NCBI RefSeq assembly: GCF_019904155.1 | Contig: NZ_JAHCMB010000013.1 | Span: 1-46,373 of the forward strand | Length of the DNA: 46,373 bases | DNA from: Paenibacillus sinensis | GTDB lineage: Bacteria; Bacillota; Bacilli; Paenibacillales; Paenibacillaceae | Direction: 5' to 3' | Shown: positions 1-8,527 of the stretch, one piece after another | How the letters are laid out: each line of letters starts with the position of its first letter | Position numbering within the stretch: position 1 is the stretch's first letter | Notes under the pieces: generated by a model | Databases searched by the model: none | What the model saw: only the letters and a program-made list of their open reading frames with translations | What the model was told of the DNA's origin: nothing | Program-made: the position numbers and the translations under genes

Positions 1-1
1 T

Positions 2-217
2 TCATTGTTTAAGAGTTTATACGTTACCGCGATACGACGTGGAAGAACTATAAATCAGCAATGGAGTACCTTGTTTTGGGGAACGAGTGACCGCTGGGAG
101 AGTGATCTTTCAGAGGAGCATAAGTACTATTCAGCAGAAGAAAGCGCTCATTTTATATTTGAAAAGTTAAAGAGTACTTTTTCAGAAAAACAAATTTATC
201 AATTTATGAACAGCTAG
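2..217 (+). CDS. C-terminal end of an unrecognised protein, cut by the window edge
   Basis: An open frame enters from the left edge and stops at a TAG. A TTG at position 5 could be a start, but no ribosome binding site can be seen, so a longer protein running in from the left is more likely. The visible 70 or so residues are hydrophilic and aromatic-rich, with a predicted helical, charged tail (EKLKSTFSEKQIYQFMNS). Base composition is more AT-rich than the housekeeping genes that follow. I do not recognise the family. It could be accessory DNA, as a toxin-antitoxin remnant lies just downstream on the other strand. Confidence 0.4.
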   Translation, partial: SLFKSLYVTAIRRGRTINQQWSTLFWGTSDRWESDLSEEHKYYSAEESAHFIFEKLKSTFSEKQIYQFMNS

Positions 218-356
218 CGTAGAGGTGTTTCCTTATCAAGGAAAACTATATCAAGGCCAGCCTGGCCGGGCCAGCTCGTAGCGGGTTCCCACGACTCAGC
301 CCCCAAAATTGGGGAGTGAGTTTCGGCCGGTTCCGATCCGGCCATCTTCTGGCGGG

Positions 357-510
357 TTAGACGCGTTCTCTGTCAATTCCGAGGTTTCGCTTCAATCCTT
401 CTTGCAGGACCTGGCTGAAATTGAGGTGCTGGCGTTCCGCTTCGTCATTGAGCCACTTCGGCACTGTTTAACAACCTTGAGAAAGTTCCTTATCCTATCT
501 GCTGATTTAG
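357..510 (-). pseudogene. hicB-like antitoxin remnant, frameshifted
   Basis: On the minus strand, 357-464 encodes a 35-residue segment containing PKWLNDEAER and NFSQVLQEGLKRNLGI. This is the typical C-terminal ribbon-helix-helix end of HicB antitoxins (family pattern P.WLN..A...NFSQ.LQ..L). Directly upstream an in-frame TAA at 468-470 breaks the frame. Adding one A to the AAA at about 467-469 would join the segment to an upstream frame reading NFLKVVK, giving KVVKTVPKWLN as in intact HicB proteins. No HicB N-terminal domain or HicA toxin is seen nearby. I infer a decayed fragment of a toxin-antitoxin locus. Confidence 0.55.
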
Positions 511-881
511 GCTTTATTAATGATGAAGACAAATTGAAGCATGATATATTTCGTCAACAATCGAGATTTAATATACAATCGGTCAAGTGTTCAGACGGTT
601 AAAACCCTTATAAAATATGGTTTTATTAAAAAAAATCGAGGCCCTCTTTCGAGGACCTCTTTCATGGGAGAGGAGAAACCGGACGAAGAGCTTATGGGGA
701 AGCGTAAGCCTGCTTCGCGGTTGTCTACGGCATTTCTCAATGCCGATAATGTAAGGATGACCCTGGGTTTCCGGTTTTATACATCGCTTCGAAACCTTTT
801 TTCATTCAGAGCGGGAATGTGGTACGATAGGCGTGAAATAATGTCCCAATAGACGTATTCAAATACAGAGAAACAGAGCAG
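511..881. other. Non-coding stretch before rsmD
   Basis: About 370 bases with no convincing gene. The first part is AT-rich. A GAGG...CCTC hairpin (about 640-660) is followed only by a short T run, so it is a weak terminator candidate. The ORFs here lack ribosome binding sites and recognisable motifs. The rsmD promoter should lie in the last 100 bases, but no clear -35/-10 pair stands out. Confidence 0.4.
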
Positions 882-1484
882 GTGAAGCAGGCAGTGAGAG
901 TGGTGTCGGGCACAGCGAAAGGAAGACCGCTGAAGAGTGTCCCCGGAACCGGGACGCGTCCTACGACCGATAAGGTCAAGGAGGCGATATTCAGCATGAT
1001 CGGCCCCTATTTTGACGGAGGCTGCGTCCTTGATTTATTCGCCGGAACAGGCGGTCTGGGAATTGAAGCCCTCAGCCGGGGGATGGAACAGGCCGTTTTT
1101 ATCGATATGGAGAATAAAGCCATCGATACGGTCCGAAGCAATTTACAGGCAACCGAGTTGGCCGGACAGGCAGAGGTCTACAGGAACGATGCCAAAAAGG
1201 CGCTTGGTGCGCTGGAGAAAAGAGGCCGCATTTTTGATCTTGTATTTTTGGACCCGCCATACCGGCATAAATTCGGAGATGAACTGATAGCTTCCATGGC
1301 GGACAAAGGGCTTTTGAATAACGAAGCCATTATCGTATTGGAGCATGAATCGGGATACGAATATCCCGAGCATATAGAGGGCTTCAGCCGGCTGCGCCAT
1401 GTTGTCTACGGCGAAACGGCGGTTTCTATTTATCGATATGGCAGCGGTGACGAGCCGAACGCCGATCAGGAAGAGGGGATTTGA
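882..1484 (+). CDS. rsmD: 16S rRNA (guanine(966)-N(2))-methyltransferase RsmD
   Basis: A SAM-dependent methyltransferase that modifies G966 of 16S rRNA in the 30S subunit. Family motifs visible are the N-terminal VVSGTAKGRPL and TRPTTDKVKEAIF, the SAM-binding LDLFAGTGGLGIEALSRG (around residues 50-67) and the catalytic DPPY (FLDPPY, near residue 125). The length of 200 residues fits the family, which is usually 180-200. The start is ambiguous: GTG at 882 gives MKQAVRVVSG, while GTG at 894 gives MRVVSG, closer to the Bacillus protein. coaD begins 3 bases after the stop, so the two genes are co-transcribed, the usual rsmD-coaD arrangement in Bacillota. Confidence 0.93.
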   Translation: MKQAVRVVSGTAKGRPLKSVPGTGTRPTTDKVKEAIFSMIGPYFDGGCVLDLFAGTGGLGIEALSRGMEQAVFIDMENKAIDTVRSNLQATELAGQAEVYRNDAKKALGALEKRGRIFDLVFLDPPYRHKFGDELIASMADKGLLNNEAIIVLEHESGYEYPEHIEGFSRLRHVVYGETAVSIYRYGSGDEPNADQEEGI

Positions 1485-1487
1485 ACG

Positions 1488-2009
1488 ATGAGTTTGCAGA
1501 TTAGAGAGGAACGAATCGCCATTTATCCCGGAAGCTTTGATCCCGTGACGCTGGGACATATCGATATTATTGAACGCGCCGCCAAGCAGTTTGATCGGCT
1601 GATCGTGGCCGTACTGAACAACTATAGCAAAAATCCATTATTCACAGTGGACGAACGAACGGAGCTTCTTAGGCAGGTTACAGCGCATCTGCCGAATGTC
1701 GAGATCGACAGCTTCCGGGACCTGCTGGCCAATTACGCGAGGCAAAAAAATGCTCGGGTTATCGTCCGGGGCATCCGGACCGTCACCGACTTCGAATATG
1801 AGCTGCAGATCGCTACGACCAACAGCAAGTTAAATCCCGAAGCGGAGACGATCTTCATGATGACCAACCCCAAATACTCCTATCTGAGCTCCAGCGTCGT
1901 GAAGGAGATCGGTCATTTCGGAGGCGATGTCTCAGATTTCGTAACGCCAGAAGTTGAACGGGCGCTGAAAGTAAAATTCAGCGGGAGTGACGGCGACGTC
2001 GCGAAATGA
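1488..2009 (+). CDS. coaD: Pantetheine-phosphate adenylyltransferase (PPAT)
   Basis: Catalyses the penultimate step of coenzyme A synthesis, transferring AMP from ATP to 4'-phosphopantetheine. The nucleotidyltransferase signature is clear: YPGSFDPVTLGHIDII (residues 13-28, with the T/HxGH-type motif TLGH) and the C-terminal SSSVVKEI. Length 173 is slightly above the usual 160, mainly from a short N-terminal extension before RIAIYPGSF. ATG 1488 follows a purine-rich AGAGGGG. The last 32 bases overlap the convergent ylbJ reading frame. CoA made here feeds acyl carrier protein modification and the fatty acid operon downstream. Confidence 0.96.
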   Translation: MSLQIREERIAIYPGSFDPVTLGHIDIIERAAKQFDRLIVAVLNNYSKNPLFTVDERTELLRQVTAHLPNVEIDSFRDLLANYARQKNARVIVRGIRTVTDFEYELQIATTNSKLNPEAETIFMMTNPKYSYLSSSVVKEIGHFGGDVSDFVTPEVERALKVKFSGSDGDVAK

Positions 2010-3234
2010 ATAAAGCAGCACCTGAGCATGCAGCCAGACCGCATAGAAGAGCTAGAAGGGCGAACAGCAGCGCGGGCGTATAGCTCCAGATCGCCAAGCC
2101 GCCTCCATCATCCGCTGCCGGAAGGTACGCAGGTCCGAATGCGGGCAGCGCGGCCTGACGCATTGTCATAAGCGGACGGTAGAGTGCGAGCGTCAGCAGG
2201 AAGGCATACAGGCCGTGCAGCAGCCGCCCGCCTGCAAATGGAAGAAACCGGGCACTAGCCGGCTTCAGCGCGGCGAGCGCCAGCAGCTGGGAGCAGAGAC
2301 CGCCCCAGCCAAGTAGAGCCGAGAGGAGCGCAAGCCCAAGCGGCCCCGTGATTCCGCCGGGCAGTGCGCCTCCGGTGGAGACGAGCGCCTGCGCTCCGAG
2401 ATGCACTTCAAGCAGGCCGGCGCGCATGGAGCCGGGCAGCTGAGGCAGCAGGCGGCCGGCGATATGGGCCGCCACAGAGAAGGCAATGATGCAGCCGCCG
2501 GCCAGCATCAGATTCTGCACGGCGGACGCGACCGAGTCGCCGAGCAGCCTGCCGAAGCCGCGGCCGTCCCGGGCCCGCGCCTCGGCAGCGGCGGCCAACG
2601 CCCGCCGCACAAGGGAGGAGCGGCGCTGCGTGCCGCTCTGCGCGGCTGCGCCGCGAGACGGCGGCGCAGGAGCCGCAGCCGCCGGCGGAGCCGTGTCCCG
2701 GCGCTGCGCCCGCCGGGACAGGGTAATGCCCGCGGCGAGCCCCGCGAGCCAGTGGACGGCCAGCAGCCCGTAGCCGATGGCGGGGCTGTGCAGCATGGCC
2801 GAACCGATCACGATCAGAATCGTGACCGGGCTGGCGAAGTGGGCCAGCGATGCAAGCCGGCCCGCTTCTTCGCTGCTTAGCCGCCCCTGCTTATGCAGCA
2901 GGGCGGCGCTGTGAGCGCCTCCGGGGAAGCCGGAGGTCATTCCGAGCGCGAGCGTCCAGCCCGCGCTGCCTGGAAGACGGAGGAGGGGGCGGATCAATGG
3001 CTCCATCAGTACGCCTGCGGCATGAACGAAGCCGGAGGCGTTCAGCATTTCCGAGAGCATCAGAAAGGGCATCAGCGCCGGAAAGACCAGAGTCCACCAC
3101 AGCTTCAGACCCTGAAGCGAGGCGGCGAAGGAGCTTTCGGGCGATTGGATGATCGCTCCCGCAAGCAGCAGGGCGATGCCTCCGGACAGAAAAGGGGCCG
3201 TTCTTCGCAGAACAGCGGCCGGATTTCGGCTCAT
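1978..3234 (-). CDS. ylbJ: Sporulation integral membrane protein YlbJ
   Basis: A 418-residue polytopic membrane protein with several hydrophobic segments. It carries the YlbJ-type blocks LVFPALMPFLMLSEML, TSGFPGGAHSAALL and the nucleoside-transporter-gate-like C-terminal half. In Bacillus subtilis ylbJ is expressed in the mother cell under sigma-E and is needed for resistant spores. Here the central hydrophilic loop (about residues 175-235) is unusually rich in Ala, Pro and Arg and comes from a strongly GC-rich stretch. ATG 3234 follows GAGGTGA at good spacing. A CATACAAG on the minus strand at 3282-3289 resembles a sigma-E -10 box, but no good -35 was found. It is transcribed away from ylbL and overlaps the end of coaD. 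Confidence 0.88.
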   Translation of the reverse strand: MSRNPAAVLRRTAPFLSGGIALLLAGAIIQSPESSFAASLQGLKLWWTLVFPALMPFLMLSEMLNASGFVHAAGVLMEPLIRPLLRLPGSAGWTLALGMTSGFPGGAHSAALLHKQGRLSSEEAGRLASLAHFASPVTILIVIGSAMLHSPAIGYGLLAVHWLAGLAAGITLSRRAQRRDTAPPAAAAPAPPSRGAAAQSGTQRRSSLVRRALAAAAEARARDGRGFGRLLGDSVASAVQNLMLAGGCIIAFSVAAHIAGRLLPQLPGSMRAGLLEVHLGAQALVSTGGALPGGITGPLGLALLSALLGWGGLCSQLLALAALKPASARFLPFAGGRLLHGLYAFLLTLALYRPLMTMRQAALPAFGPAYLPAADDGGGLAIWSYTPALLFALLALLCGLAACSGAALFISRRRRHSR

Positions 3235-3395
3235 GGTTCAAATCACCTCAATTATCACTTGGGACAGACCCGTTAATAATACTTGTATGCGGAGGCCATG
3301 TCCGGCATGCCGAAGCGGTGGAGCTGCATAGAAATGGAAGCAGTTATAAATCCGGAGGAAAGCCCGGGTGCATACGTGGAAAGAGGGGATTACAG

Positions 3396-4433
3396 TTGAA
3401 CCGGATGAGAACCAAGACGGGGGTACGCGCGGCGGCCTATTTATTCACCCTGATCATTCTGGTGTATGTGATCGTCTTCATGGCAACGCCATATGTGGTG
3501 TACCAGCCTGGCGGAGCCAATGAAGTGGCTCCCATGATCAAGGTGGAGAATGAAGACAAGACCGAATCCGGAACCTTCATGATGACAACCGTGTCGGCCA
3601 GTTACGCAAATGTAGCACTTCTGATTTATTCCGCACTGAATCCGAATGCGGAGATCGATAAAAAATCCAAACGGCTGGGCAACCAGACCGAAGAGGAATA
3701 CGCAGCCACCCAGGTGTATTACATGAGCAGCTCACAGTCCAATGCGGTGGAAGCGGCATACAATGCAGCAGGAATCCCGTATCGGGACAAAACGGAATAT
3801 CTCTTTGTCTTCTCGGTGCCTGGCGAGATTGGCACGAAACAATTTCAGCCGAGTGACAAAATTATCAGCGTAAGCGGGCAGCATGTGACGGATACGGAAG
3901 CGCTGGCCAAGCTCCTGTCCGCTCATAAAATCGGGGACCAGGTGGACGTTGTCCTTAACCGGAGCGGCAAGGAGATCACGGAAAAGGTTACGCTGGTCCC
4001 GATCCAGGATAAAGGCAAGACGGAACCGCGGCCGGGCCTTGGGGTCGTAATCGGAGCGGTGCAGAAGGTGGAGCCGACGGAATCGGGCCGGGATGTCAGC
4101 TTCACGTCTACGGATGTGGGCGGTCCATCTGCCGGGTTGATGTTCACAATGGAGATTTATAACAAGCTCACACCGGGCGATTTGACAAAAGGATACCGGG
4201 TTGCGGGCACTGGAACAATTGATCCTGACGGAAAAGTCGGGGCGATCGGAGGCGTTCAGTTTAAAATTGTTGCCGCCAACCGGAAAGGCGCCGAAATCTT
4301 CTTTGTGCCGGCAGCCAATTATGATACCGCCAAAGCCAAGGCCGAGAAAATCGGCAGCCAAATGAAGCTTGTCAAGGTAACAAGCCTGAAGGATGCGCTC
4401 GATTATATGAACAAGCTGCCGGTCAAATCATGA
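3396..4433 (+). CDS. ylbL: PDZ/Lon-type membrane serine protease (SepM/YlbL/DdcP family)
   Basis: A membrane-anchored protease of 345 residues. An N-terminal transmembrane segment (about 10-32) is followed by a PDZ domain (around residues 125-200) and a Lon-like protease domain. The catalytic Ser lies in GGPSAGLMF and the Lys in GVQFKIVAANR. In Bacillus subtilis the homologue DdcP (YlbL) degrades the division inhibitor YneA after DNA damage; the streptococcal homologue SepM trims a peptide pheromone. The start is taken as TTG 3396 because AGAGGGG lies 7 bases upstream and the product then matches the family length. An upstream GTG at 3318 lacks such support. The 3' end overlaps the convergent tmcAL by 11 bases. 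Confidence 0.9.
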   Translation: MNRMRTKTGVRAAAYLFTLIILVYVIVFMATPYVVYQPGGANEVAPMIKVENEDKTESGTFMMTTVSASYANVALLIYSALNPNAEIDKKSKRLGNQTEEEYAATQVYYMSSSQSNAVEAAYNAAGIPYRDKTEYLFVFSVPGEIGTKQFQPSDKIISVSGQHVTDTEALAKLLSAHKIGDQVDVVLNRSGKEITEKVTLVPIQDKGKTEPRPGLGVVIGAVQKVEPTESGRDVSFTSTDVGGPSAGLMFTMEIYNKLTPGDLTKGYRVAGTGTIDPDGKVGAIGGVQFKIVAANRKGAEIFFVPAANYDTAKAKAEKIGSQMKLVKVTSLKDALDYMNKLPVKS

Positions 4434-5688
4434 CCGGCGGCTGCAAATAATCCGCGTAGAGGTCGCGGCGGACAGGCGATGCGAAGGCAGCCGCGTATGC
4501 GGAAGCGGCCTGGATATCCCGGCTGAGCTGAGGGTGCTGCAGCCGCGAGGGGGAGGTGACGACGGGAAGCGAGGCTTTCCGTTTCATCTGCTTCAAGAGC
4601 TCCCGTCCGCTGCTTCGGAAGCCCAGCACCCGGATGTATCCCGGGCCCTGAGCCAATTTGTCCGGAGCGTATTCCTCCTTGCGGTGTCCGAGCAGGATAT
4701 GAGCCAGCATTCGCTGCAGCCGGGTGTAGGTATAGCGCTTGCTCTTAAGCCCGGCAAGCAGTCCGCCTACCGAAAAGACTTCAAGTCCGGCAAGAACTTT
4801 GGCGAGCCGGTATTCAAGACCTTCATCCACTCCCTGCAGCAGGGACAATTCTTCCGGCGAAGTGGTCAGAAGAAGATGGAGGAGTGTTCCCCGGAAGCTG
4901 TCCCAGTCCAGCGGCCCCCTGCCGGCTTCCCGCTCGCGCCGCAGGATGGCCAGGGCGTAATCCGGCATATAGTCCGCCGGAGAAGAGCCCTCCTGGAGCA
5001 GCCCTCTGATGGCGGTTGCGCTTGCGATTGTCGTTCCCGGCGCGGCCGGATCATGGAATCCCGCTCCAAGGCGCGGAACGGTCAGCGGCTGGATGCCGCT
5101 GCCGAGTCGGCGGAGCGCGATGAGATAATGCAGCCCGAGGCTGTTGTTCGGGCCGCGCAGCAGGGACTCCGCCGCTTCCCCTGACAGGCCGGGGGAAGCG
5201 GCGTCCGTCTCCGGCGCGCCTTCGTCTTCGCGCCGGAAGGCCAGGGCCGCCGCCGCGCTGTAGGCGGCGGGGAAGGGCTCGCCGAGCGCCAGGCGGCGCC
5301 GGAGCTCGCCCTGCAGGAGGCTGCTCTCATCAGCGAGCAGCCTGGACAGCGGCAGCAGCTCGCTTAAGCTGCCGGCCTCACTGCCGAAGATCAGGCTGTC
5401 AACGACGCCTGATGCTTCCAGGAGCGCCGCCGAGCCGTAAGCGAACCATTCGGCGGGCTGAAGCGCGTAGCCGACGGGCAGCTCGAGGACGAGATCGGCG
5501 CCCATTCTGAGCGCCATCTCCGTCCGGGCCCGCTTGCTTATAAGCGCCGGCTCGCCGCGCTGGGTGAACGGGCCGCTCATGACGACGACGGCCCGGTCTG
5601 CGCCGGACAGCCGTTTGGCTTCCCGGAAATGATGTACATGTCCGTTATGCAACGGGTTGTACTCGGCAATAATTCCTACTGTTGGCAA
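4423..5688 (-). CDS. tmcAL: tRNA(Met) cytidine acetate ligase TmcAL
   Basis: Forms N4-acetylcytidine at the wobble position of elongator tRNA(Met), using ATP and acetate. The N-terminal nucleotidyltransferase fold is marked by GIIAEYNPLHNGH (HxGH-type motif, residues 5-17), followed by VVVMSGPFTQRGEPA and a downstream RGPNNSLGLHYL block, all typical of the YlbM family. Length 421 fits the usual 390-420. The start is TTG 5688, with GGAG 9 bases upstream on the minus strand. The gene stands divergent from yceD-rpmF and convergent with ylbL, the arrangement seen in the ylbL-ylbM region of Bacillus. The middle (around 5150-5330) is GC-rich and Ala-rich. Confidence 0.92.
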   Translation of the reverse strand: MPTVGIIAEYNPLHNGHVHHFREAKRLSGADRAVVVMSGPFTQRGEPALISKRARTEMALRMGADLVLELPVGYALQPAEWFAYGSAALLEASGVVDSLIFGSEAGSLSELLPLSRLLADESSLLQGELRRRLALGEPFPAAYSAAAALAFRREDEGAPETDAASPGLSGEAAESLLRGPNNSLGLHYLIALRRLGSGIQPLTVPRLGAGFHDPAAPGTTIASATAIRGLLQEGSSPADYMPDYALAILRREREAGRGPLDWDSFRGTLLHLLLTTSPEELSLLQGVDEGLEYRLAKVLAGLEVFSVGGLLAGLKSKRYTYTRLQRMLAHILLGHRKEEYAPDKLAQGPGYIRVLGFRSSGRELLKQMKRKASLPVVTSPSRLQHPQLSRDIQAASAYAAAFASPVRRDLYADYLQPPVMI

Positions 5689-5789
5689 CCAGGTTCACTC
5701 CGTTCACTCTTGGTTATGCTAAAATATCGGATGGTTATAGTTATAACATATTACACCCTTGCTTAAGCAGCAATATAAAGGGAAAATGG

Positions 5790-5819
5790 TTGACAAAGGT
5801 CATACATGGTAGGTATAAT
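5790..5819 (+). promoter_or_regulatory. Sigma-A promoter of yceD-rpmF
   Basis: A perfect TTGACA (5790-5795) and a perfect TATAAT (5814-5819) are separated by 18 bases, ending 28 bases before the yceD start. This is the strongest vegetative promoter in the window and fits ribosomal protein expression. Confidence 0.9.
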
Positions 5820-5847
5820 AAATTTTGTTTGTTTGGAGTGATAATGC

Positions 5848-6360
5848 ATGGAATTTCACTTTCGCAAAATTGCAAATGCCGACGGACCGCTGCATTTCCA
5901 TGAAATTGTGGATGTGAGCGAGGCTGTTAGAGGACGCAAGGATATTTTGAACGTATCGCCGTTGTCGGCCGATCTCGATGCGCTGCCCGCGGGCACGGAC
6001 ATCGTGGCCGTGGAGGGTAAGCTGAGCGGAGATGCGGACATGCTGTGTGCGCGTTGCTTGAATTTAGTCAAGACCCATATGGATATTCCTTTTGCCGAAG
6101 CGTTCAAACGGGGCAAGGAACCGGCAGCACCTGATGAAGACGAGGATGAAGATCTGATTTATGTGGCCGACGAGGCCGTGGATCTGAAGCCTTACGTCGA
6201 GGAGAGCTATATGCTCCATCTTCCGCTGTCCGTGCTCTGCGCCGATGACTGCAAGGGACTCTGTCCGACCTGCGGCCATAATTTGAACGAGGGCTCTTGC
6301 AGTTGCGACAACACCGTGATCGACCCGCGTCTTGCCGGGTTGAAGGATTTTTTTAAATGA
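5848..6360 (+). CDS. yceD: DUF177 / YceD family protein
   Basis: A 170-residue member of the YceD (DUF177) family, linked in bacteria and plants to accumulation of 23S rRNA or large ribosomal subunits. Two Cys pairs are visible: CARCL (near residue 71) and CPTCGHNL in the C-terminal part, with further cysteines in CSC. They could hold zinc. A DEDEDEDL acidic stretch lies in the middle. The gene is the first after a consensus promoter and is followed 61 bases later by rpmF, the conserved pairing that ties this family to ribosome assembly. ATG 5848 is chosen for position after the promoter and the typical N-terminus MEFHFRKI. Confidence 0.9.
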   Translation: MEFHFRKIANADGPLHFHEIVDVSEAVRGRKDILNVSPLSADLDALPAGTDIVAVEGKLSGDADMLCARCLNLVKTHMDIPFAEAFKRGKEPAAPDEDEDEDLIYVADEAVDLKPYVEESYMLHLPLSVLCADDCKGLCPTCGHNLNEGSCSCDNTVIDPRLAGLKDFFK

Positions 6361-6421
6361 GAATGGCATGGATTTGAAGCTGCCCGATGAGCGGGTTGAC
6401 TTGAATAAGGAGGTGGAACAC

Positions 6422-6595
6422 ATGGCAGTACCTCAACGTAGAACGTCCAAGACACGCCGTGACAAGCGTCGTACGCACTTTAAGCTGGTTGTCCCGGGCA
6501 TGGTGAAATGTGAACAATGCGGTGAACTGAAGCTTGCTCACCACGTATGCAAAGTGTGCGGAACGTACAAAGCAAGAGAGATCATCAAGCAATAA
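6422..6595 (+). CDS. rpmF: 50S ribosomal protein L32 (zinc-binding form)
   Basis: A 57-residue, very basic protein beginning [19 protein letters not shown], the L32 signature. It has four cysteines in a CEQC...CKVC arrangement, so it is the zinc-containing (C+) type. The start ATG 6422 has AAGGAGGTG at ideal spacing; a longer reading frame upstream is spurious. It is cotranscribed with yceD. Confidence 0.97.
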   Translation: MAVPQRRTSKTRRDKRRTHFKLVVPGMVKCEQCGELKLAHHVCKVCGTYKAREIIKQ

Positions 6596-6795
6596 TCGAT
6601 TTGCCAAACAAAGTAGTACTTCATCTAACGGTGGGGTGCTATTTTTTTGTGCCGTTAACAGGGGGGGACTGATTGGCGGCACAAGGATGACGCTCCGGCA
6701 TCTGGCAGCTCTCTTAAGATGAAGTATGGATCATGCATTGCCCGGTGAGGATAAAGGGTGGGATCACTGCGTGAACCGGGAGCACAGCAGCGCCG

Positions 6796-6826
6796 AAGAG
6801 CGCTGTGAACGTCGCTCTTTCTTTTT
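6796..6826 (+). terminator. Rho-independent terminator before fapR
   Basis: AAGAGCG (6796-6802) pairs with CGCTCTT (6813-6819) around a 10-base loop and is followed by TCTTTTT. It separates yceD-rpmF from the fatty acid operon. The 200 bases between rpmF and this hairpin hold no recognisable gene. Confidence 0.65.
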
Positions 6827-6851
6827 ACGGGACTATGCTTTATACTACATA

Positions 6852-6868
6852 CTAGTACCAGGTTCTAA
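6852..6868. promoter_or_regulatory. FapR operator
   Basis: The 17-mer CTAGTACCAGGTTCTAA closely resembles the FapR site of Bacillus, whose core is TTAGTACC...TACTAA with imperfect dyad symmetry. A TATACT (6841-6846), a likely -10 box, lies just upstream, so the operator would cover the start of transcription. It precedes fapR and its operon, as expected for autoregulation relieved by malonyl-CoA. Confidence 0.75.
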
Positions 6869-6939
6869 AACTGCAAGGCCGGGATGCACCCCGGAGAGAA
6901 CCTTAAGCCGGACGTGGCGAACGCGGGACAAGACGGGAG

Positions 6940-7554
6940 GTGGCCGCCATCGAACGCATATCGAAGAAAGAACGCCAGCGACAGCTGCTGCAAATTATAG
7001 ATGATAATCCTTTTGTGACCGACCGGGAATTGACCCGTCAGCTGAAGGTCAGCATTCAGACGATTCGGCTGGACCGGATGGAATTGGGTATCCCCGAGCT
7101 GAGAGAGCGCATGAAGCAGATGGCGGAGCACAGCTATGATCAGGTGAGATCCCTGTCGGCAGACGAGGTGGTGGGCGACATCGTCGATCTTCAGCTCGAC
7201 AAGAGCGGGATTTCCATATTCGAGATCCGGGAGGAGCATGTATTCTCCCGCAACGGGATCGCTCGGGGCCACTACGTGTTCGCTCAGGCCAATTCCCTGG
7301 CTGTTGCTGTGATTAATGATGAAATTGCGCTTACGGCATCTGCGGATATTCGCTTCGTTCGGATGGTCCGTCTTGGAGAGAAATGCATTTCCAAGGCCTA
7401 TGTCCGCTCGCTGGCAGGCCGCAGGGGGAAGGCCGAGGTTGAAGTATATACCTATGTGGGCGAGGAAATGGTTTTCCAAGGCCATTTTGTCGTGTACCGT
7501 TCGGCCGCGGAAGAATACAGCGAAGGAGGAAGCCGACATGCAGATCGCCATTGA
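6940..7554 (+). CDS. fapR: Malonyl-CoA-responsive transcription factor FapR
   Basis: Represses fatty acid and phospholipid genes and is released from DNA by malonyl-CoA. The N-terminal DeoR-like helix-turn-helix contains [20 protein letters not shown] (about residues 28-47). The C-terminal hot-dog effector domain shows [27 protein letters not shown] and LTASADIRF, the malonyl-CoA pocket motifs. Length 204 is slightly longer than the usual 190. The only canonical start in the open frame is GTG 6940, which overlaps the GGGAGGTG Shine-Dalgarno itself; an in-frame ATC at 6949 has ideal spacing. plsX begins 17 bases before the fapR stop, so translation is coupled. Confidence 0.95.
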   Translation: MAAIERISKKERQRQLLQIIDDNPFVTDRELTRQLKVSIQTIRLDRMELGIPELRERMKQMAEHSYDQVRSLSADEVVGDIVDLQLDKSGISIFEIREEHVFSRNGIARGHYVFAQANSLAVAVINDEIALTASADIRFVRMVRLGEKCISKAYVRSLAGRRGKAEVEVYTYVGEEMVFQGHFVVYRSAAEEYSEGGSRHADRH

Positions 7555-8527
7555 CGCAATGGGCGGGGATCATGCGCCGGAGAGCAATGTAGAAGGCGCT
7601 TTATCCGCCGCCGCGGAATGGAAGGATACGCAGATCGTGCTTGTAGGCGATGAGGCAAGGCTGGCGCCGCTTCTCAAGGACAAGCCGTCCAATGTGACGG
7701 TGCGCCATGCCAGCGAAGTGATCGGTCCCGACGATGAGCCGGTCAAGGCTGTCAGAAGGAAGAAGGATTCATCCATGGTCGTCGCCGGCCGCATGGTGAA
7801 GGAAGGTGAAGCCGAGGCGATGATCTCGGCGGGCAACACAGGCGCGCTGATGACGACAGGACTTCTGGTCGTAGGCAGAATGCAGGGGATTGAACGCCCA
7901 GCACTGGCTCCTATGATCCCCACGCTGGATGACGTCGGTGTGCTTGCGCTGGACCTCGGCGCGAATATGGACGCTGAGCCGCAGCATCTTGTGCAGTATG
8001 CCATGATGGGCAGCATTTACCGCAGCAAGGTGCATGGACTGGCGAATCCCCGCGTGGGTCTGCTGAATGTCGGGACAGAGGCCGGAAAAGGCAGCAAGCT
8101 GACGAAGGAAGCTTTTCCTCTGCTGGAGCAGCTTTCCGGAATCAACTTTGTCGGGAATGTGGAAGCCCGGGACGTTCTGACTGGAAACTGTGACGTTCTG
8201 GTGTGCGACGGCTTCTCCGGCAATATTTTGCTGAAGTCGCTGGAGGGCACGGCGGGGGCGATGTTCTCGCTGCTCAAAGAGCAGTTCTCCAAATCTCTTA
8301 AGACGAAGCTGGCAGCAGCGATGCTGATGCCCGAGCTGCGCGGCCTCAAAGGCAAGCTGGATTACAAGGAGCACGGCGGCGCTCCGCTGCTGGGGTTAAG
8401 CGGCCTTGTCGTCAAAGGACATGGTTCGTCGGACGGCAATGCGATCAAGAACGCGGTCCGTCAGGCGCGGATTGCGTTGTCTTCGGGTCTTGTGCCCGGC
8501 ATATCCAAGGAAATTAGCGGGAAGTGA
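7538..8527 (+). CDS. plsX: Phosphate acyltransferase PlsX
   Basis: Converts acyl-ACP to acyl-phosphate, the acyl donor used by PlsY to start phospholipid synthesis. The protein (329 residues) begins [21 protein letters not shown], the PlsX signature, and continues with [30 protein letters not shown] and [19 protein letters not shown] 7538 has AAGGAGGA upstream; a longer frame beginning at 7316 reads through fapR out of frame and is not real. It overlaps the 3' end of fapR by 17 bases, and fabH begins in an overlap at its stop codon, so the fapR-plsX-fabH block is tightly coupled. Confidence 0.97.
   Translation: MQIAIDAMGGDHAPESNVEGALSAAAEWKDTQIVLVGDEARLAPLLKDKPSNVTVRHASEVIGPDDEPVKAVRRKKDSSMVVAGRMVKEGEAEAMISAGNTGALMTTGLLVVGRMQGIERPALAPMIPTLDDVGVLALDLGANMDAEPQHLVQYAMMGSIYRSKVHGLANPRVGLLNVGTEAGKGSKLTKEAFPLLEQLSGINFVGNVEARDVLTGNCDVLVCDGFSGNILLKSLEGTAGAMFSLLKEQFSKSLKTKLAAAMLMPELRGLKGKLDYKEHGGAPLLGLSGLVVKGHGSSDGNAIKNAVRQARIALSSGLVPGISKEISGK

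Noticed and set aside
309..602. 97-codon plus-strand ORF near the left end
   Set aside because: It starts at TTG without a ribosome binding site and runs opposite the hicB remnant, whose motifs are recognisable on the minus strand.
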